64,000 bases of DNA from Anas platyrhynchos (GCF_047663525.1 NC_092589.1:27525001-27589000); one strand, 5' to 3'; positions 42,061-56,249 are shown, counted from the stretch's first letter. The notes: a model not told the origin generated them from the sequence alone. Made by a program: numbers and translations.

Positions 42061-45000
42061 AGGGGGTGACCCGTGGGTGTAGGTTTAGCTTTGCAGAGAA
42101 TTATTGACGTGCTTAAATTTATCCATTACAAGTGTCTAGTGATTTCAGCAAGACTGTATGCTTTTATTAGATTAAATGTATGAACACCTTTGTAGGAGCA
42201 GGGAGAGGAAACGAAGTTGGATATCTGGTTTTGTGCCTGGTTATATTTGCTGGTGCTTTGTCAGTGAGAGGGTATTAACTGCGTATTTTTGTGTTACTTC
42301 TAACGGTATTTGGTTGTAAAGGTAATTGCTTAGCTGTTAAAGGTTGATACCACTGCGATTAAAACAGCGTTAAGGTATTTGGAGGATTGTACTGATTTAG
42401 AGGATTACTCCTATTTTTCTGATTGTTCTAATGCCTAGATTCTGACCATCTAGCAAATGAGCTTGCTACGGGTGAAGCAAACCAAGATGCCAATTTATTG
42501 CACTTGTTCAAATTCCCCATGACTTTTGTGCATCTTTTTTCCTTCATGAAGCCTTTTGCAACCTTATTTTTAGTATAGTTCTAACTGCTACAAATATGCA
42601 TGTTTCTATATCTAAAAATATCAAATGTTATTAAAATATGTAGACTTTCCAAAGGCCAGAAACCAGTTTCTAAAAAAAGTACTATATTATAGTTACCTAA
42701 TTAAAATCAGTCATTATATAGCAAAATAATTGCTAATAACTAGCCAGAGAGATAAACTGGAAGTTGCAAATACTGAACTGTGTTCAGGTTTCCAGATTTC
42801 CTATCCCACTGTATTCTTCTTGTAGAGAGCTGCAAGAAGTATCTTTCTAGAGAAGGAAAAATACTTGGTTTTGATTTAATTTCAAAAACCTGTTCCATAG
42901 GAAAAATACAAGAACAGAATGCCTGTTAAGAGCTATGCTTAGCTAGCACTGTAATTCCTCAGTGGTGAAGCTGACTATCTCAGAGACTTGTTCCAATTTC
43001 TATTTATGTGCATTAAGCTCTGGAGATGTACACTGAACTGCAAAGTGATGCTTTTCTGAACTTAAAATCAAGCCTGTTTCATCCAGTCCCTTCAGATTCC
43101 CAGTGCCTGCATTGTCACATTGCTACTCTGTGTAGGTGGAATTCTTGTGGCCATACTGCAGCTAGGGTTGTCTCTGTTGATGGTTGCTTTTAAGCCGAGT
43201 TTGGCACACATTGGATTGTCTGCTGAAGGTTTTTGAGTCTTAGAACATAAATTTTCACATACTAATTTATATTTGGGAAAAAAATGATGCAGAGAGAGCT
43301 ATATCTACCTCAGTAAGTAATGCATCCCAGTAGAAAGAAAATTGTGGAGAGAAATGGTGCTGAGGAACTGCTGTCCACACTATATACATTTCAGAGGTTT
43401 TACGCCGACTGGATCTTGTTCTGCCCTGTAGGCTAACTTCCTGCTAGGTGCGCTCCTAGAATGCATCAGCTGGTTTGGTTTCTTATGTAGGCCACAGACA
43501 GGGAGGAGTTTGAGCGAAAGTGGAGAAGAGAATCACTTCTGATGCAAAACAAGAACTGTTCAGTAGAATACAATAGTAATGTATCAAAATGAAGGTAAGG
43601 AATTGAGTATCACCTGTACAGTTGACATGCAAAGTTATGGGCTTGGCCCGTGTTTGTATTATTCTCAAGAGTTTATTAATTCATTTCCTAAGATGATTCT
43701 TTTTCCTTCTTACACCATCTCCTGTAATCTGATGATCCACCATGATTTTGGATCATTTATTAAAACGGTTTTGAAGGAGTTGGAAGAGAGCCACTGTTCA
43801 TCCACTTTGCTATTGCTTGCTAATAATCTTGGTAAGTTTACTGACATTTCCCCATGCCATTGGTAATAGGGAATGTGAAAATACTTGACATCCAAAATAC
43901 AATCTGATTACAACATGATGAAGTAATATTAAAACTTTTCTAGAGTAGTCACAGGAGTCTTTAATGTCCTTACAGTAAGTATCGAGTTCTCCAGCTTTTG
44001 AAGCAGAAGTAGGTGTTAACAAATGTGTGTGGTCAGTGGGGGTATATGTATGCAGAGCTGTAAATGAATCCATATTCTAGAAGTGGATTGGATATTTTCT
44101 AAGCCAATGTAAGCTTGTTGTCAGGAGATGCCTTTTGTTTTGCTGTGGGTTTCAGGAGGTGTGCTAATGTTTTGTGATTTTGGAGGCTGTGCAGTTAAAC
44201 TTGCTACTCTGAGCCAATGTACATCTTTGTTCTAAATTCATATACATATCTGCTCCTTTTTGGAGATTATCATTTATAGGCAGATCTGTGGTCTCTGATT
44301 TTATGGAGTTCCTGTAATTGTCAGGAAGAAGGGAAGAACAGTGCTTTATTGCATACTTTAGGGCTCTAGTAATTTATTTTTCTCTATTTTAATTTCTTTC
44401 TGCTCTCTGTAAAAATGCAGCAGTCACCCTTCGCATCTGGACTTTGTTATGCAATGATCAGACAGTGCCTTTCTGCAGCGTATACCCTGATAGGCCTTGA
44501 GTCCATTATTCTCTTGGCTTGGCTTTTGTTAGAAACAAAGAGATTGGAGTTACTGTACCATCTAGGAATGCAAATACATAAAACTAGAAAGTTGAGATTT
44601 ATCTTCCCTATCTTCTACTCCTCAGCTACAGACTTACCTTTTATGCTTACTTTAGGGAAACTCAGGAGTAACTCATGAGGACAGTGGAGTTCTACAAGAG
44701 TGCAGCGGGTGGAACTGGAGGCAGAAACAAGCATAATTCAATGGTGCTTGAGGTTGCAGAAAATGGCAGTACTAATAGGTGAAACAGGACTGAAAGGAAA
44801 ATAATTTTTCAGTTGAACTGAATGGCTGGGAGAAACTTGCTTGCTAGGCACTATATCAAGCACATCATCGACTTACTGACCACTGTGGCAGTCAGTATCG
44901 TGTTTCCCTGGCTTTTCTTGGAAAATCTATTGCAGCTTCCCCCAGCCATAAATTCTCATGTGTAGCTGCATTCCAGATCTAAAAATAAATAGAAACCCTC

Positions 45001-46939
45001 TGGATGGGGTGGAGAAGGGGCTATTTTGGGGACTTTACTGTATTAAAGGTTTTATGACACGGTACTACAAACTCTGTGCTTCTAATCAAAAATTATTGTA
45101 AAGGAAGCTTTTAAATATTTATTCTAGAGAAGAAGAAATAAACCATAAATAAATAATCATAATAAAAAAAAAAAGGTGCTTCAGCTAGGCACATGCAGAG
45201 AAAGCATTGGCTTGAAAACAGTAGGCAAGGGCTGTCTTCATAACTCTGTATTCATACATGATAGACCTAGTTTATTCCTAAAACATCAGGGATAGTAGAG
45301 ATCACAAAAAAAAAAAAAAAAGGAAAATTCTTCTATTGCTGAACTACCGGTGGATTATTATATTTTTGGTATTTGTGTATTGTAAAAAAATCACAAAGTT
45401 GGATTTCAATGAACGCTCAATTGTTGCAGTGAAAAATAGGCAACTGCCTCTCATGATTGCTGTGACTATGATAGTTCTTTGCCATGATTTGATATTTATT
45501 AGGCTGAGAAAAGGTATTCTTTGTGTATACATTAGCTGCTTACTGTTATGAAAAGATGCCTTTGCTAGACAATCTACGGAGAGAGTAGGTGCCATGGAGC
45601 TACTCTGTGGTACTTGTGAGTTGTGGTGTTTAATGTGTCAGGAAAACTTGGTAATGGGAGTGTGGCTTTTTGGGACTTGGATGTAATAGGCAATAAGGGG
45701 ACTGCTGGGTACTAGACGTGCCTCATCTTTCATAGCAGAGCTATAAATGATGAAAGAGAAACTTAACTGAAGGTTGGAAGAAGGAAAATGTGATCGATAA
45801 GAAGCATGCTTCTTAATGCAGAGTGCTTTTCTTACTGCAGTATGCTGTCTGGCTATCTCCTCTCTCTGTTGCCTCTGTTATTCAAGCAAATGGCAAGTGT
45901 AGGAATAACAGCAGATCTCATATGGTGCAGCTACCCATTCCTGACCTGCAGCTGTTCAAATTGCTATTTACTTGGCAGGCCAGCCAGTTGCTGTTCTTTT
46001 GGTTGTGTGGTTTTATTTTTTTAAAATGCTGAGATGAATCACATCTTTCTCCCTGAAGGAGAAATGGTGTTGTTCCTGTCCAGACACACTAAATACCTTT
46101 AAGCCTGTTCTCAGGCTGGCCCTTGAAGCTAGTGCCACTTTCATTTCTTCATTTACCTCAGTCACTGCCAGTCATGCCTTTTTCATACCTGGTGGAATAT
46201 GTGGTTTAAACTAGAATGAGCTTGCAATTTTAGATGATAATGTCAAAAGCCAATATGATTCATGTTCAATGGCAGAAGGTGGAAGATGCATCTGCTGATT
46301 TTGCTGTGTGCTTATATTCAATTACATGTTTTTTATTTATTTTCTAAAATTTATTTTACATCTCTTTACATAGGAATGAATTACGTGTTCATGTAATGCC
46401 TAGCTCAGTGGCATTATGAACACTGGGAACAACTGAACAACTTCCTTTAAACATATGCATGAATATATATATATGAGAGAGATTAATACTATAGTATCTA
46501 AGGAATATTAAAAAGTGTGTTCTTGTGATACTGCATTATACAAAGTATATCACAATCACAAAAAAAAAAAACAAAAACAAAAAAACCTTAAAATTTCATT
46601 GCATTTCAGTACAGTTTTAAAATATGTTTGGGTTTTATATTTGCTTTCATTGTGCCTTGGAAACTGTTCATGCTATTATGTGCTTTGGGGATCCCTGGTG
46701 GAGAGAAAACTAACTGTTCTTTGAAAAAATAGTGCATTTGATTTAGGTGGCAAGGGCATGCAACCGAGTTTTACTGATAAGCCTAGATCTCTAAATCTGG
46801 GAACTTGCTAGAGATGCCATGCTGTCAGACCTAAAATAGTGGCCTTGTTGTCTTGAGATGATGTAAAGCCTTGGTGCTCCCTTCCACAAAATAGACTTGA
46901 CAAATAGAAATGTTCTTGATAACAGCTAGTAACTGTTAC
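42061..46939. other. Intergenic, upstream of HEATR1
   Basis: AT-rich, with no recognisable exon, RNA gene or mobile element. Short A-runs occur near 45165-45175 and 45306-45320. A perfect MEF2-type motif CTAAAAATAA is at 44979-44988, about 11.6 kb before the muscle gene ACTN2; chance is possible. Confidence 0.5.
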
Positions 46940-47374
46940 TGGTGGAAGGTTATGTCAGTTACGAGGAACGGCTGAGGGCACTGGGCCTGTTCAGCCTGGA
47001 GAAGAGGAGGCTGAGGGGAGACCTTATCGCAGTCTACAACTTCCTCGTAAGGGGGTGTCGAGAGGCAGGAGACCTTTTCTCCATTAACACTAGCGACAGG
47101 ACCCGCGGGAACGGGGTTAAGCTGAAGCAGGGGAAGTTTAGGCTTGACATCAGGAGGAAGTTCTTCACAGAGAGGGTGGTTGCACACTGGAACAGGCTCC
47201 CCAGGGAAGTGGTCACTGCACCGAGCCTGACTGAATTTAAGAAGAGATTGGACTGTGCACTTAGTCACATGGTCTGAACTTTTGGGTAGACCTGTGCGGT
47301 GTCAAGAGTTGGACTTGATGATCCTTAAGGGTCCCTTCCAACTCAGGATATTCTATGATTCTATGATTCTATGA
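46940..47374 (+). mobile_element. CR1 LINE, 3' end with octamer tail, relatively young
   Basis: Plus-strand CR1 covering the C-terminal part of ORF2 and the 3' end. The reading frame 46942-47277 is open and contains the typical [13 protein letters not shown] and FKKRLDCAL motifs. The element ends in three ATTCTATG octamers at 47350-47373. It is 5' truncated and the least decayed CR1 in the window. Confidence 0.9.
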
Positions 47375-50054
47375 GTGTTTTCTCCAGTGCGTTTCTTGCT
47401 CTCTAGCATTCTGCGTGTATTGTGTATTCCACTGAAGAGAGCTCTTTGCAGAGGAACTACTTGAGAGAGACTTGGAGATCCAGTGACATCAGAGGTGATT
47501 CCTTGGACACACTGAGAGGAGGGTACTATTTCTGCAGAAAGCTTGAGAGGCACTTAGGGGGTAGGAAGACAGCCTGGCATTGAACATCTAGTGAAGGGGA
47601 GTGTGTGGCTCTGAGAATCAGGTGATTCTGACACTGTTGCTGATACACCTCTTTGAATTAAGCCTGGCAACCAGAGACAAAGCAGTTCCTGCTGTGATGC
47701 TCTCAAATACTGTATAGAAGAGGTTCTACTTCAGAATCTTACCTTCATACTTTACCTGTGATAGGACCCTTTTGGTTTGTAATACCTACTAATTGCAACA
47801 GTTCGGTGATGTATGTGCCTTGCTTCAGTCTATAGAGGGGGAGCAAAGCATTTTAAACAATTTATGACTAATTTCAACTTCCAAATGTGTCTAGTCTGTC
47901 TGTGTCAATGTAAAAGATTTCAAGACTGTTGTGTGTGAATCCACAACAGACAGGTCTAAGATGCAAAGAAACAGAACAACTCTTGTTGTTGGCCTGTTGT
48001 AGTGAATCTGGATTAACTTCCCCTGCCTTTGAGGAATGTAAACAGAAAGCTTTTATCTTTTAGTGTGTGGAACATAATGTTTCTTGAGCAGAAGCTGTAA
48101 TGGTTTTATTATTGTCAAGGTGCACTGGAAACCTTTATTACTTTTGTTAACATTTTGTATGAGCTGTCTTCCAATTCAGAATTTATTTTTAATTTCTTAA
48201 TTTATAAAGTATTTATAATCAGTTATAGAACAGATGTCTTAAAACAAACTAAAAATAAATAAATAAGATTACAAGTCAATTAATTGTGGGCTATGGCAGA
48301 ATTGAAGTTTTCTAAGCAATCTTAATTCATCCGCTTTGTAAGTTTCACAATGCAAGCTTTAATTGCATAGTCACAAACTCCTTTTCTCCAGAAATACTGC
48401 TTTGTTTACTGTGTTGCATAAGCAGAGTTCCACAGCATTATGATTTCTCTTTTTTTATTCAGTAGAGGTCTGTTGCATGCAGTTGAAGCATGTTTCCCAA
48501 ATATAAAATAAATTATTTTCATCTCTGGTTATCACTGTATTTCTACTTTGAGTATTCTAAATCCATAGGGTATTCAATTTTCATATGTATCCTTACACTT
48601 TATTGTTATAATTATTGGTCTACAGAAAGAAAAGTGAGGTACATGCTCCCAGTTGTAGAGTCCTACATTTGCCTGGTATTTCCATTATGCATTGCTTTAA
48701 ACGTTTTCTCCTGCAATTGAAAGTGCATTCTATGACTCCTGACTTCCACTACTTACCAGTACAAAATCAGCCCCTGGGTTTACAGGGCTTGTTTTGTCCC
48801 ACCAGTCTCATTTTCCATAGATCATCTGTGTAGCAGGGTGACCTATGAAGGAGGTATAAGGGGGGTTGCTGAGCCATGAGGAATGAATGAAAAAGTTTCT
48901 TGGTGTTCTAGAAGCTCATTCACGACTCAGTGGTTTCCCCTACAGAAGCCCGAGGTATATTTGAATACATCTGTTTCATGGATGAACTTTGATCCATGCA
49001 GTTCAATCCATCCATGAACTGCAAAATCAGCTTTTTGCTGAATGCTTTCATCAGGGGTAAAGAGGCCAGAGGAAGATGTGTTCAGCCTTTCTCAACTAAA
49101 ACAACGTATTCCAGAATTCGTACTACAAATACGTGTGGAGCCTTACAGCCTATAGGGCTCATCTTTGTTCTAGTTTCTGACTCTGCCTGTATTAACTATT
49201 ATCATATGAACTGGGAAAATACCCAGAACAGCATCTGAGTTGGGAAAAAAAGCAGTTTCAGTTCAGTTAAGAAGTTCAGGAAGTTAACAGCTATTTTAGA
49301 TCTAACTACAGGGCACAACAGAGATCTAGATCACATATTACCACAACTCTGCTACATTTATCCTATAAATGAACTGTCTTCAAAGTGAAGAAGCATGCAA
49401 ATACTTTTTCTTTACATACGGTGACCTGAACTTTCACAGGGAGAGAGATGAGCCAAAGAAACAAGTGACTCATCCTCATCCAGACATTGAGAATAGACAA
49501 GAGTCATCAGCATGAGTGGATTGTTGCTGGTAGATTTCAAGAACAACCAGTCTTGTACTGGAAAGTATGTTGTCCAAAACTGATACCCATTGCTCCTGAG
49601 ATGAGAATATGGCCAAAGTTAGTGAGAGAGATCATAGCTGGAAAAAGAACAATTGTCTTCGGAACAGGAATTGGAAAACACAGGCCTTGCTTTAACGTCA
49701 GGCACAGCAGGAACACTGCTCATTTTCTCCGTGCTGATTCTTAATATACCTTAAGTGTCAGAGAAAAGCTTTGTTGGACAGGATGCCAGGACGAGTTCTG
49801 GAAAAGAAAAACTTGCACAATGTGTGTTGCAAAAAGACTGTGTTGTCTCTGTTTGACAGTAATTCAGGTTGAGTCCAATGTTGCCTTATACAGGGCTGAA
49901 TTTTCCCCTTTTACTGACCTTTGTGTCACTCCTGTAGAATGAACAATAAGTAGTTAGTACTAATTTTTACAGACTAGCAATTTGTTCGAACAAGTTGTCT
50001 TCTTGAGTGTATTATTTTAATTTCATAGATGTTAATAAAATTATGTTGGTGTAT

Positions 50055-50200
50055 CTGGAAGGAGAAATGAGGGCACAGAGAATTAAACTTCTCTAAGGTC
50101 ATTCAGTGAATCTGCACAAATGCTGAGATTAGAACACAGCAATGTCTGATATCTAGTGCCCATATCCTGTGCCCATAATCTCTACCTCATACCTCAGTGA
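50055..50200 (+). mobile_element. Probable MIR-type SINE fragment
   Basis: GAGGGCACAGAGAATTAAAC, then CTCTAAGGTCATTCAGTGA and GAGATTAGAACACAGC follow the MIR core and 3' part in order. The copy is ancient and diverged. Confidence 0.55.
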
Positions 50201-51704
50201 TTTAAAACCTGCCAGGTCTTCTCTGTGCCCCCTAGATAACTGTTGTCTGGAAACTCTGACTTAGTTAACAGCCTTTGTTTTTAGATAAATAAAGGCATGT
50301 TGTCTCTGTATTCCTTATCTCATGCATACATCTGTGTTCTCCTTTCTTACTGTGACCAAAACTATTGCTGAATAATGTTACGTTTAGAAAAAAGATTAAA
50401 AAAAAAGAAAAAAAAAAGTCTGAAGTAAATCAGTCATGGGTCACACAGGCTGACTAATTTTTTTTCCAGCTGTTTCTATTCATGAAGTACAAACTGTGTA
50501 GCCAGTTGCGGGCTTTAGCATTGCCTTAGGCCCCCAGTTTCTTCCTTGCTTTGTATCTTTGTGTGATAAGGCTAAGCCAACATAAAACAGAAGCACAGCC
50601 AGGGTTCTGAGAACACATGACGGCTCTTCTGAGGGTTTGTAATAGGCCATGCTATACTCACAGTCCTGCTCCTTACACTCTCATCACTGAACCATTTTTA
50701 AAATCCTGGCTCTGTTTCACCATTTTTTCCAATCCTATGCCAGCACTATTTGTAGTTTCCCCACCTGTTACCGTGTGTATTACGTTGTAACTGCATATTG
50801 CTCTACAACTTCAGTCTGCTAACAGGCTGGCTGCAGTGTGCTTATAAATTGCCATATACATTTCCCAGTTTTTCATATGATGTTACATTTTTTAATCTTT
50901 GCAAACAGTCTGTCAAAACTTATGATTTTGTAGCTCACAATTTATTCTGTTTCTATGAGTTGCACCTATTCAGACAAGAACCATTAAACAACAGATGTGT
51001 CCTCAAGAAGCAAGCTGAAAAGATTAGGAAGTTCAGGTATCATGTTGTTTTCTGAAGTATTTAATAGAGATGTGTGGGAATTTAAGGGCTGAGGGCTCTT
51101 ATTCTCAAAAGGTGTGATCTTGAGTAAGTGCAGTGTGGCAGCAGCCATTGCTAGAGGGTTTGCCCACTGCCCTGCTGTATCTTTCTGTGCTCACATCTTA
51201 GTTTATGATTGCTATTATGTAGCACATTACTGCATACTAGTGTAGTGATACTGTGGCAGAGACCAGATTTTAAATGTTTCCTGCTAACCTAGTGTTTCCT
51301 GAGAACCAGGACCATCTGCTCTGCAGACTACAAGGCTGCAGGCATGGCCCTAGGAATGATAGGGACATCCCCTCCAGAGTATGAGGGACCCTGAATGCCT
51401 GAGCAAGCCTGGCGTACTAGTATACTGCCAGGCATGTTTGCAGGCTACACACAGACCTGTGAGACAGAGATGGAGGTGGAGTAGGTAAAGCACGCTGTAA
51501 TTTTAATTATTCTGTGGGCTGATCAAGGCTTTTAGAGATAGAAGGCCTCTGCTCCAAACAATCTCTGTTCTAGGTGGACATTGAAAACCAAAGGAAACTT
51601 TGACTATGTTTTAGAGATGGAAGGGTGCAGCACAATAAGCTTGTTTCTCTTTATATCACTGAGAACAGTCTAATGGGTCAACACCTAGCTTTTTAGGAAA
51701 AATT

Positions 51705-51795
51705 TACTTGAAGTGACTTGCTGAAGGTTACATAGGGCATCTTCAGTTGGTGTGGATCACCCAGTGTCTCAGTCCCGTGATTTTCCTTCTGCACA
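51705..51795 (+). mobile_element. Possible MIR fragment
   Basis: AAGTGACTTGCTGAAGGTTA resembles the MIR stretch 'acttgcccaaggtcac'. The remainder is weak. Confidence 0.3.
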
Positions 51796-52352
51796 AAGGG
51801 TTGGCAACAGCCAGTGATCTCAGTGTAGTCAGCATTTTCTCCATAGTCCTGAAGCCCAAGCTATGCTTTGGTAGTATTTGTCTGTCCTATAAATGCTTCT
51901 TGCTACACTTCATCCATGGCTGAATTTCAGGGGCAGAGTAAGTTGTTTCTATATATAGTTGATGAAGCACGTTGAGATCTTTTGACGATGGCAGTTGTTT
52001 CTATGAAGTCAGCAATGCATTTTTTATCTCTTTCTCCATTTGTGTTTCCAAACCTGTCACTTGAAGGAGCATACTTTTAAAATACATTTATATAGTACAT
52101 ACTTACTGTTTGTGTAGTTAATATTGGATTTTTTCAGAGTCAAAGCCTGTGTCTCTTGGTGCAAGATGTGGGAGAGCTAATACACTCTGTGCTCACAGTG
52201 CTGCTTTGCCTTAACTCAGGCAGAATCAGAATTTTGGTTCCTGTATGTATGTTTCTTTGCTCTCTTCCCTCCCTTCCTTCTGTATGCGTTCATTCCAGGA
52301 ACAGGAAGTGAATTTAAATTAAATATGTAAAGACACGTGAATGAACAGTAAC

Positions 52353-52375
52353 TTTTTTTTTTTTTTTTTTTTTTT
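52353..52375. repeat. (T)23 run
   Basis: Twenty-three T in the HEATR1-ACTN2 intergenic region. No flanking retrocopy was recognised. Confidence 0.85.
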
Positions 52376-55300
52376 CTGAAATGAAAGAGGCTTGTGTTTA
52401 TTGCAATGGAGAAAAAAAGGCTTGTTTCTCCCAAACTCCCATAAATAAACACATCTTATAACACTTGTCCTTTTCTGTTTAGATTTATTTGGGAAATTCA
52501 TACATCATTTTTAACAGAATCCAACATTTTGGCCCAATCTTAATGGTCTGCAGTACATTTTCTGGTTAAGCTTTAAAGTAATGGATACCTGCTGCAAGCA
52601 AAGTGACATTCTGAGAGAGTTATGGCATGCTTTGAAAATAAAAGAGCTTTTTGATCCCTCTTAAGCTTCTGTTAGCAGTTTAAGTAAGCGAACAGTCACT
52701 TTGAATTTTTTGGTTTCATTGACTTCTTCCCTGAAAAATCATCCTCCTGTTCTTTTTCACAGATGAACAAGCTGTGCATATGGAAAGGTGATTGCTTAAA
52801 GTCTGCTGATTTATGGAGCTCTCATAAGGTCCTTTATTTTCCTGTGGCCTTTCTGAGACAATTTTGGCAGATGGTGGTCTGTTGTGTTCCTATACAGAAA
52901 TGTTAAAAGTGAAGACTAATGGTGATCACTTCCACATCAGCTGATTATTTCACAGATGATTATTTAAGTAGAGAAATCTGGCTTATTTCTTATTCTAAAT
53001 CTCCAAGTTCAAATAGAAGAATAATCTGGAGAAACATCACTGAAATTTTCAGCATTTTTGAAGTTCTATTAAAAAGTTGGATTTTCTGAGAGTTCAAGAG
53101 GAAAGAATAAGAAATAGGTCAAAGGAATCAGAAGTCTGATGAACAGTGAAGATATGGAGGGGTGATTTCTTGAAAGAATGATATGACAGGTTTTTGGGGA
53201 GCAAATGGGTGTTAAAAATAAACCATGAGATAATTTCTGTTCAATTAAAAAAGGTGATAAAGGCTGACACAGAAGTGAGAACAGTGCTAACTAAAGGTAG
53301 TTAGAAAAGCCCTGTGTTTCTCAAGGAGCTCAAAGCAATATGTGCCAGGAGGCTTTTGCTTAGATTATATTAGTTTCAAAGATCCTTGGTAAGCTGGAAC
53401 TGTGATAAGAAATACCGAATGAGTTCACTCACAGACCTGCTGCTCCTATTTGGAAAGTTCTGGCTTTCTTGGTGCTCCTCTTATGTGGAAAGTGCAAATC
53501 ATATCTTGTGGTCATGGTATTGTTTGGGGGTTAAGCATTCTCGTGGGTAAGCCTTTACTGACATTTATGTTAGCATGAACTACAATTGCATACCTCTTGT
53601 CAAATAAAAGATAAAAAGTTGACTATTCTGCACTATTTCTTTTGATCTTCCAGAACCACATTATTTCTTTTAATATGTTTGAAAAACGTGAATATTCTTT
53701 TTGTCTTAAAATATTGTAAATATTCAGTGTTATTTCTTGCTCAAATACACCTGCGAGATCAGCTTAAAGTTCTATATGTATGTGGGTCACCTTGTTTCTT
53801 CCTCTTTCTCTTCTTAGGACTTCTGCTCAGCTTGTATATTTCAGTTTTCATTTTATTTCCTCTCTTCTTAAGGACACACAGTTTCTAGCTGTGCTACTCT
53901 GCCAGCTTTAGTGGGGTTAGTCTTAACCTACCTCTGATGTGGGAATAAGCTGATTGAGCACACTGCTGCCCCTCCATGTCTGCTTGACTCATACTGCTCT
54001 GCTGGGCTCAGCTTTCCTTTTTTCTAGGTGATCTGGAAGAGTCAGCTCTCTTTGCACTTCAGATTTGTCGTCACAATTCCATTTTGGCTCTCTTTCCACT
54101 ATAGCCCTCCATTCATATGCTTCTCATTACCATCTGCACAGTTCGTTTATAAAATTAAATTAAAGTAGTAAACAAAATACCAGATACTCCTCCTAATGCT
54201 TCATCTATAAATATCTTCCCTGCCTACTCATGCTGTCTGATTAAGGGTCAGTAAGCAGTTATTTAGAGAACCTAAAACAGGTCAGATACCATCAAAATAG
54301 ACAGTTCTTTTAAAATCAGGATGTTACATTTAGCTTCCTGTTTCACAGTTAAAAAGCTCTTCTCTCTCAAAATGCACATTGGTAAGGTTGAAGCCCATTG
54401 TTTTGACATTTTCAATATGAAAAAATGTTAACTTCTTTCATTCTGAAATATTTTTTCATCTAAATTGAACTAACATAACATAAAAAGTGGATTTTGAAAT
54501 ATTTGCTCCTCACATAAAAAAATGAGTTTATTCCTGTTTGGAATCAACTTGAGTGTTTTTTTTTTTTTCTGTTTTTTTGTTCTCTTAGAATGTCATAGAG
54601 ATTCTGTGGTTCTGTGTGTTAGTTCCTAATTACATGAAACATGAAAAAATGGACATAATGTTTCAGCAGTGACCAATTTTGAGCAAATTCAGTTATAATT
54701 TAAGAAAAAAAAATACATCCTTCTTTCAAAATCTTAGAAAATGAGGGTAGATTTTCCTTTGATTTCTAGAAATCTAGGCATGGATCTGATTCCAGCATTA
54801 ATCTGCAGTGTCATCAGATATTGTCATCACAATGCCTCAGTTTTTATTTCATGACCCAGGCAGTCTGACCAATGTTATATGATGAGGGCCAGGAAGTGAA
54901 TAAAACACACAAATTACATCAGCATAGGCATAATTATGTGCCTATAATCACTATTTTAGACATGGGCTGAGAGCTTCCTAAGAAAGTGTTCATCTGTGCT
55001 CAGCATTCATCACCATTTGTATCATTTTAAATGGAAATACTATAGCAACCCTGAGAATATTTGTATTGAGCAGGTGAAAAGCATGTGTTTCTGATTTTGC
55101 TTCTTAGACCTGGGTTTTCATTTTTAGACTATTTATCTTGTGGTAGGTCGATCAAATTTAGGAAGCTAAGCTTGATTTGACTGCATGAAACATTTGTGCT
55201 AGAAACCTCTTCTGAATTCAAATTTTCCATCCTCGTGTTACATTTATGATTTTTTTTTTTGAACTGATGGGTAGATATGAACTGTATGTGTGGTCATCTA

Positions 55301-55442
55301 TATGTCATGGACTTGCAGGATAGAAGGCAACCAGGCAGAAAGCAGAGCTTTAATTAGTAGAATTGAGTGTAGGACATAGGCTCTCTAGCTGTTACTTATC
55401 CTGATTATTCATTCACATCGGTTTAGGCACATGTAGTTGCTT

Positions 55443-55661
55443 TTACTGAACACAGTTCTCTCTCGTGTCTGGCTTAGCCATGGCTTCTGAAAGCTCAGCT
55501 TTGGTGAGCATTTTTTCTTTGTAAGGTTGAAATTGTATCCGGTATGGACACCCGTAGGGCGGATGACCTTGGCCGATGGGTGCAGGCATTACTGACAGCC
55601 TAGCTGAACACAATAAACTTGCCAGTTCCTGGGGAAACATTGTCGCTAGGACAACTGACAT
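55443..55661 (-). other. Unrecognised CpG-containing antisense ORF (72 codons)
   Basis: An open frame starting at an ATG and ending in TGA/TAA context, containing MPAPIGQGHPPYG and KEKMLTKAELSEAM. It has several CpG dinucleotides in an otherwise CpG-poor region. It might be an exon of an unknown transcript, an old retrocopy, or chance. It lies about 1 kb upstream of the ACTN2 start codon on the opposite strand. No family recognised. Confidence 0.2.
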
Positions 55662-55856
55662 AAAATGACACAGGAGATAGGGAATATGGTTGCCAATATG
55701 CCTGATCCCAGTGCTATCTTGTCAGATTTCACCTTGTGCAAAGCCCAGGTGTGTGGTTGCTGTCACACATTTTAAAGTCAGTGGTTCTGCAGACCAGACC
55801 TTGCTGTGCCCTTCTAGGTGTCTGCTTTTGAGGTGCACCAGGCATGTTTCCTGGAC

Positions 55857-55883
55857 AAAAAAAAAAAAAAAAAAAAAAAAAAA
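55857..55883. repeat. (A)27 run
   Basis: Twenty-seven A after GTTTCCTGGAC. It could be the tail of an old retroposed copy, but no parent sequence was recognised upstream. Confidence 0.85.
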
Positions 55884-56223
55884 GAAGCCACGTTGCTTTT
55901 CTCAGTTGTGATGCATGCTTTCTCCTTGAACTCCAGACCTGCTCTCCAGTGCCATTGTCTCATCTCCCGGGTGTCCTTTTCTGCGTTGGCTCTGGTGCCC
56001 TTAATCTGAAGAGGACAGTGACAAGTGACCGAAGGGTCCCCACGGACGGATGACAAACCACGTTGTGCTACGTTAACAAACCACACATACAAGAAATACA
56101 AGTAAGTAGATTTTAAAAAACTCTCCTTAGGCAGGCGGGCGGGCGGTATCTTTTTGGTCAGAGCGCTTTCGCTGGCGAGCTCCCCGGCCCGCCCTCCCCT
56201 CTCGCTGCCCCCTCGGTGCCTGC

Positions 56224-56249
56224 GGGAGGGAGGAGGGAGGGGGGGGGGG
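56224..56249. repeat. G-rich tract in the ACTN2 promoter
   Basis: GGGAGGGAGGAGGGA followed by about eleven G, on the plus strand. The pattern of four or more G-runs with short loops fits a G-quadruplex. Confidence 0.75.

Larger units (their letters stand above)
47375..55442. other. Intergenic, upstream of ACTN2
   Basis: No gene recognised. It contains the MIR-like pieces and T-run listed separately. All ORFs are short and resemble nothing known to me. Confidence 0.5.

Noticed and set aside
46942-47277. 111-codon ORF as a possible host gene
   Set aside because: It is the C-terminal part of the CR1 reverse-transcriptase ORF followed by the CR1 octamer tail.
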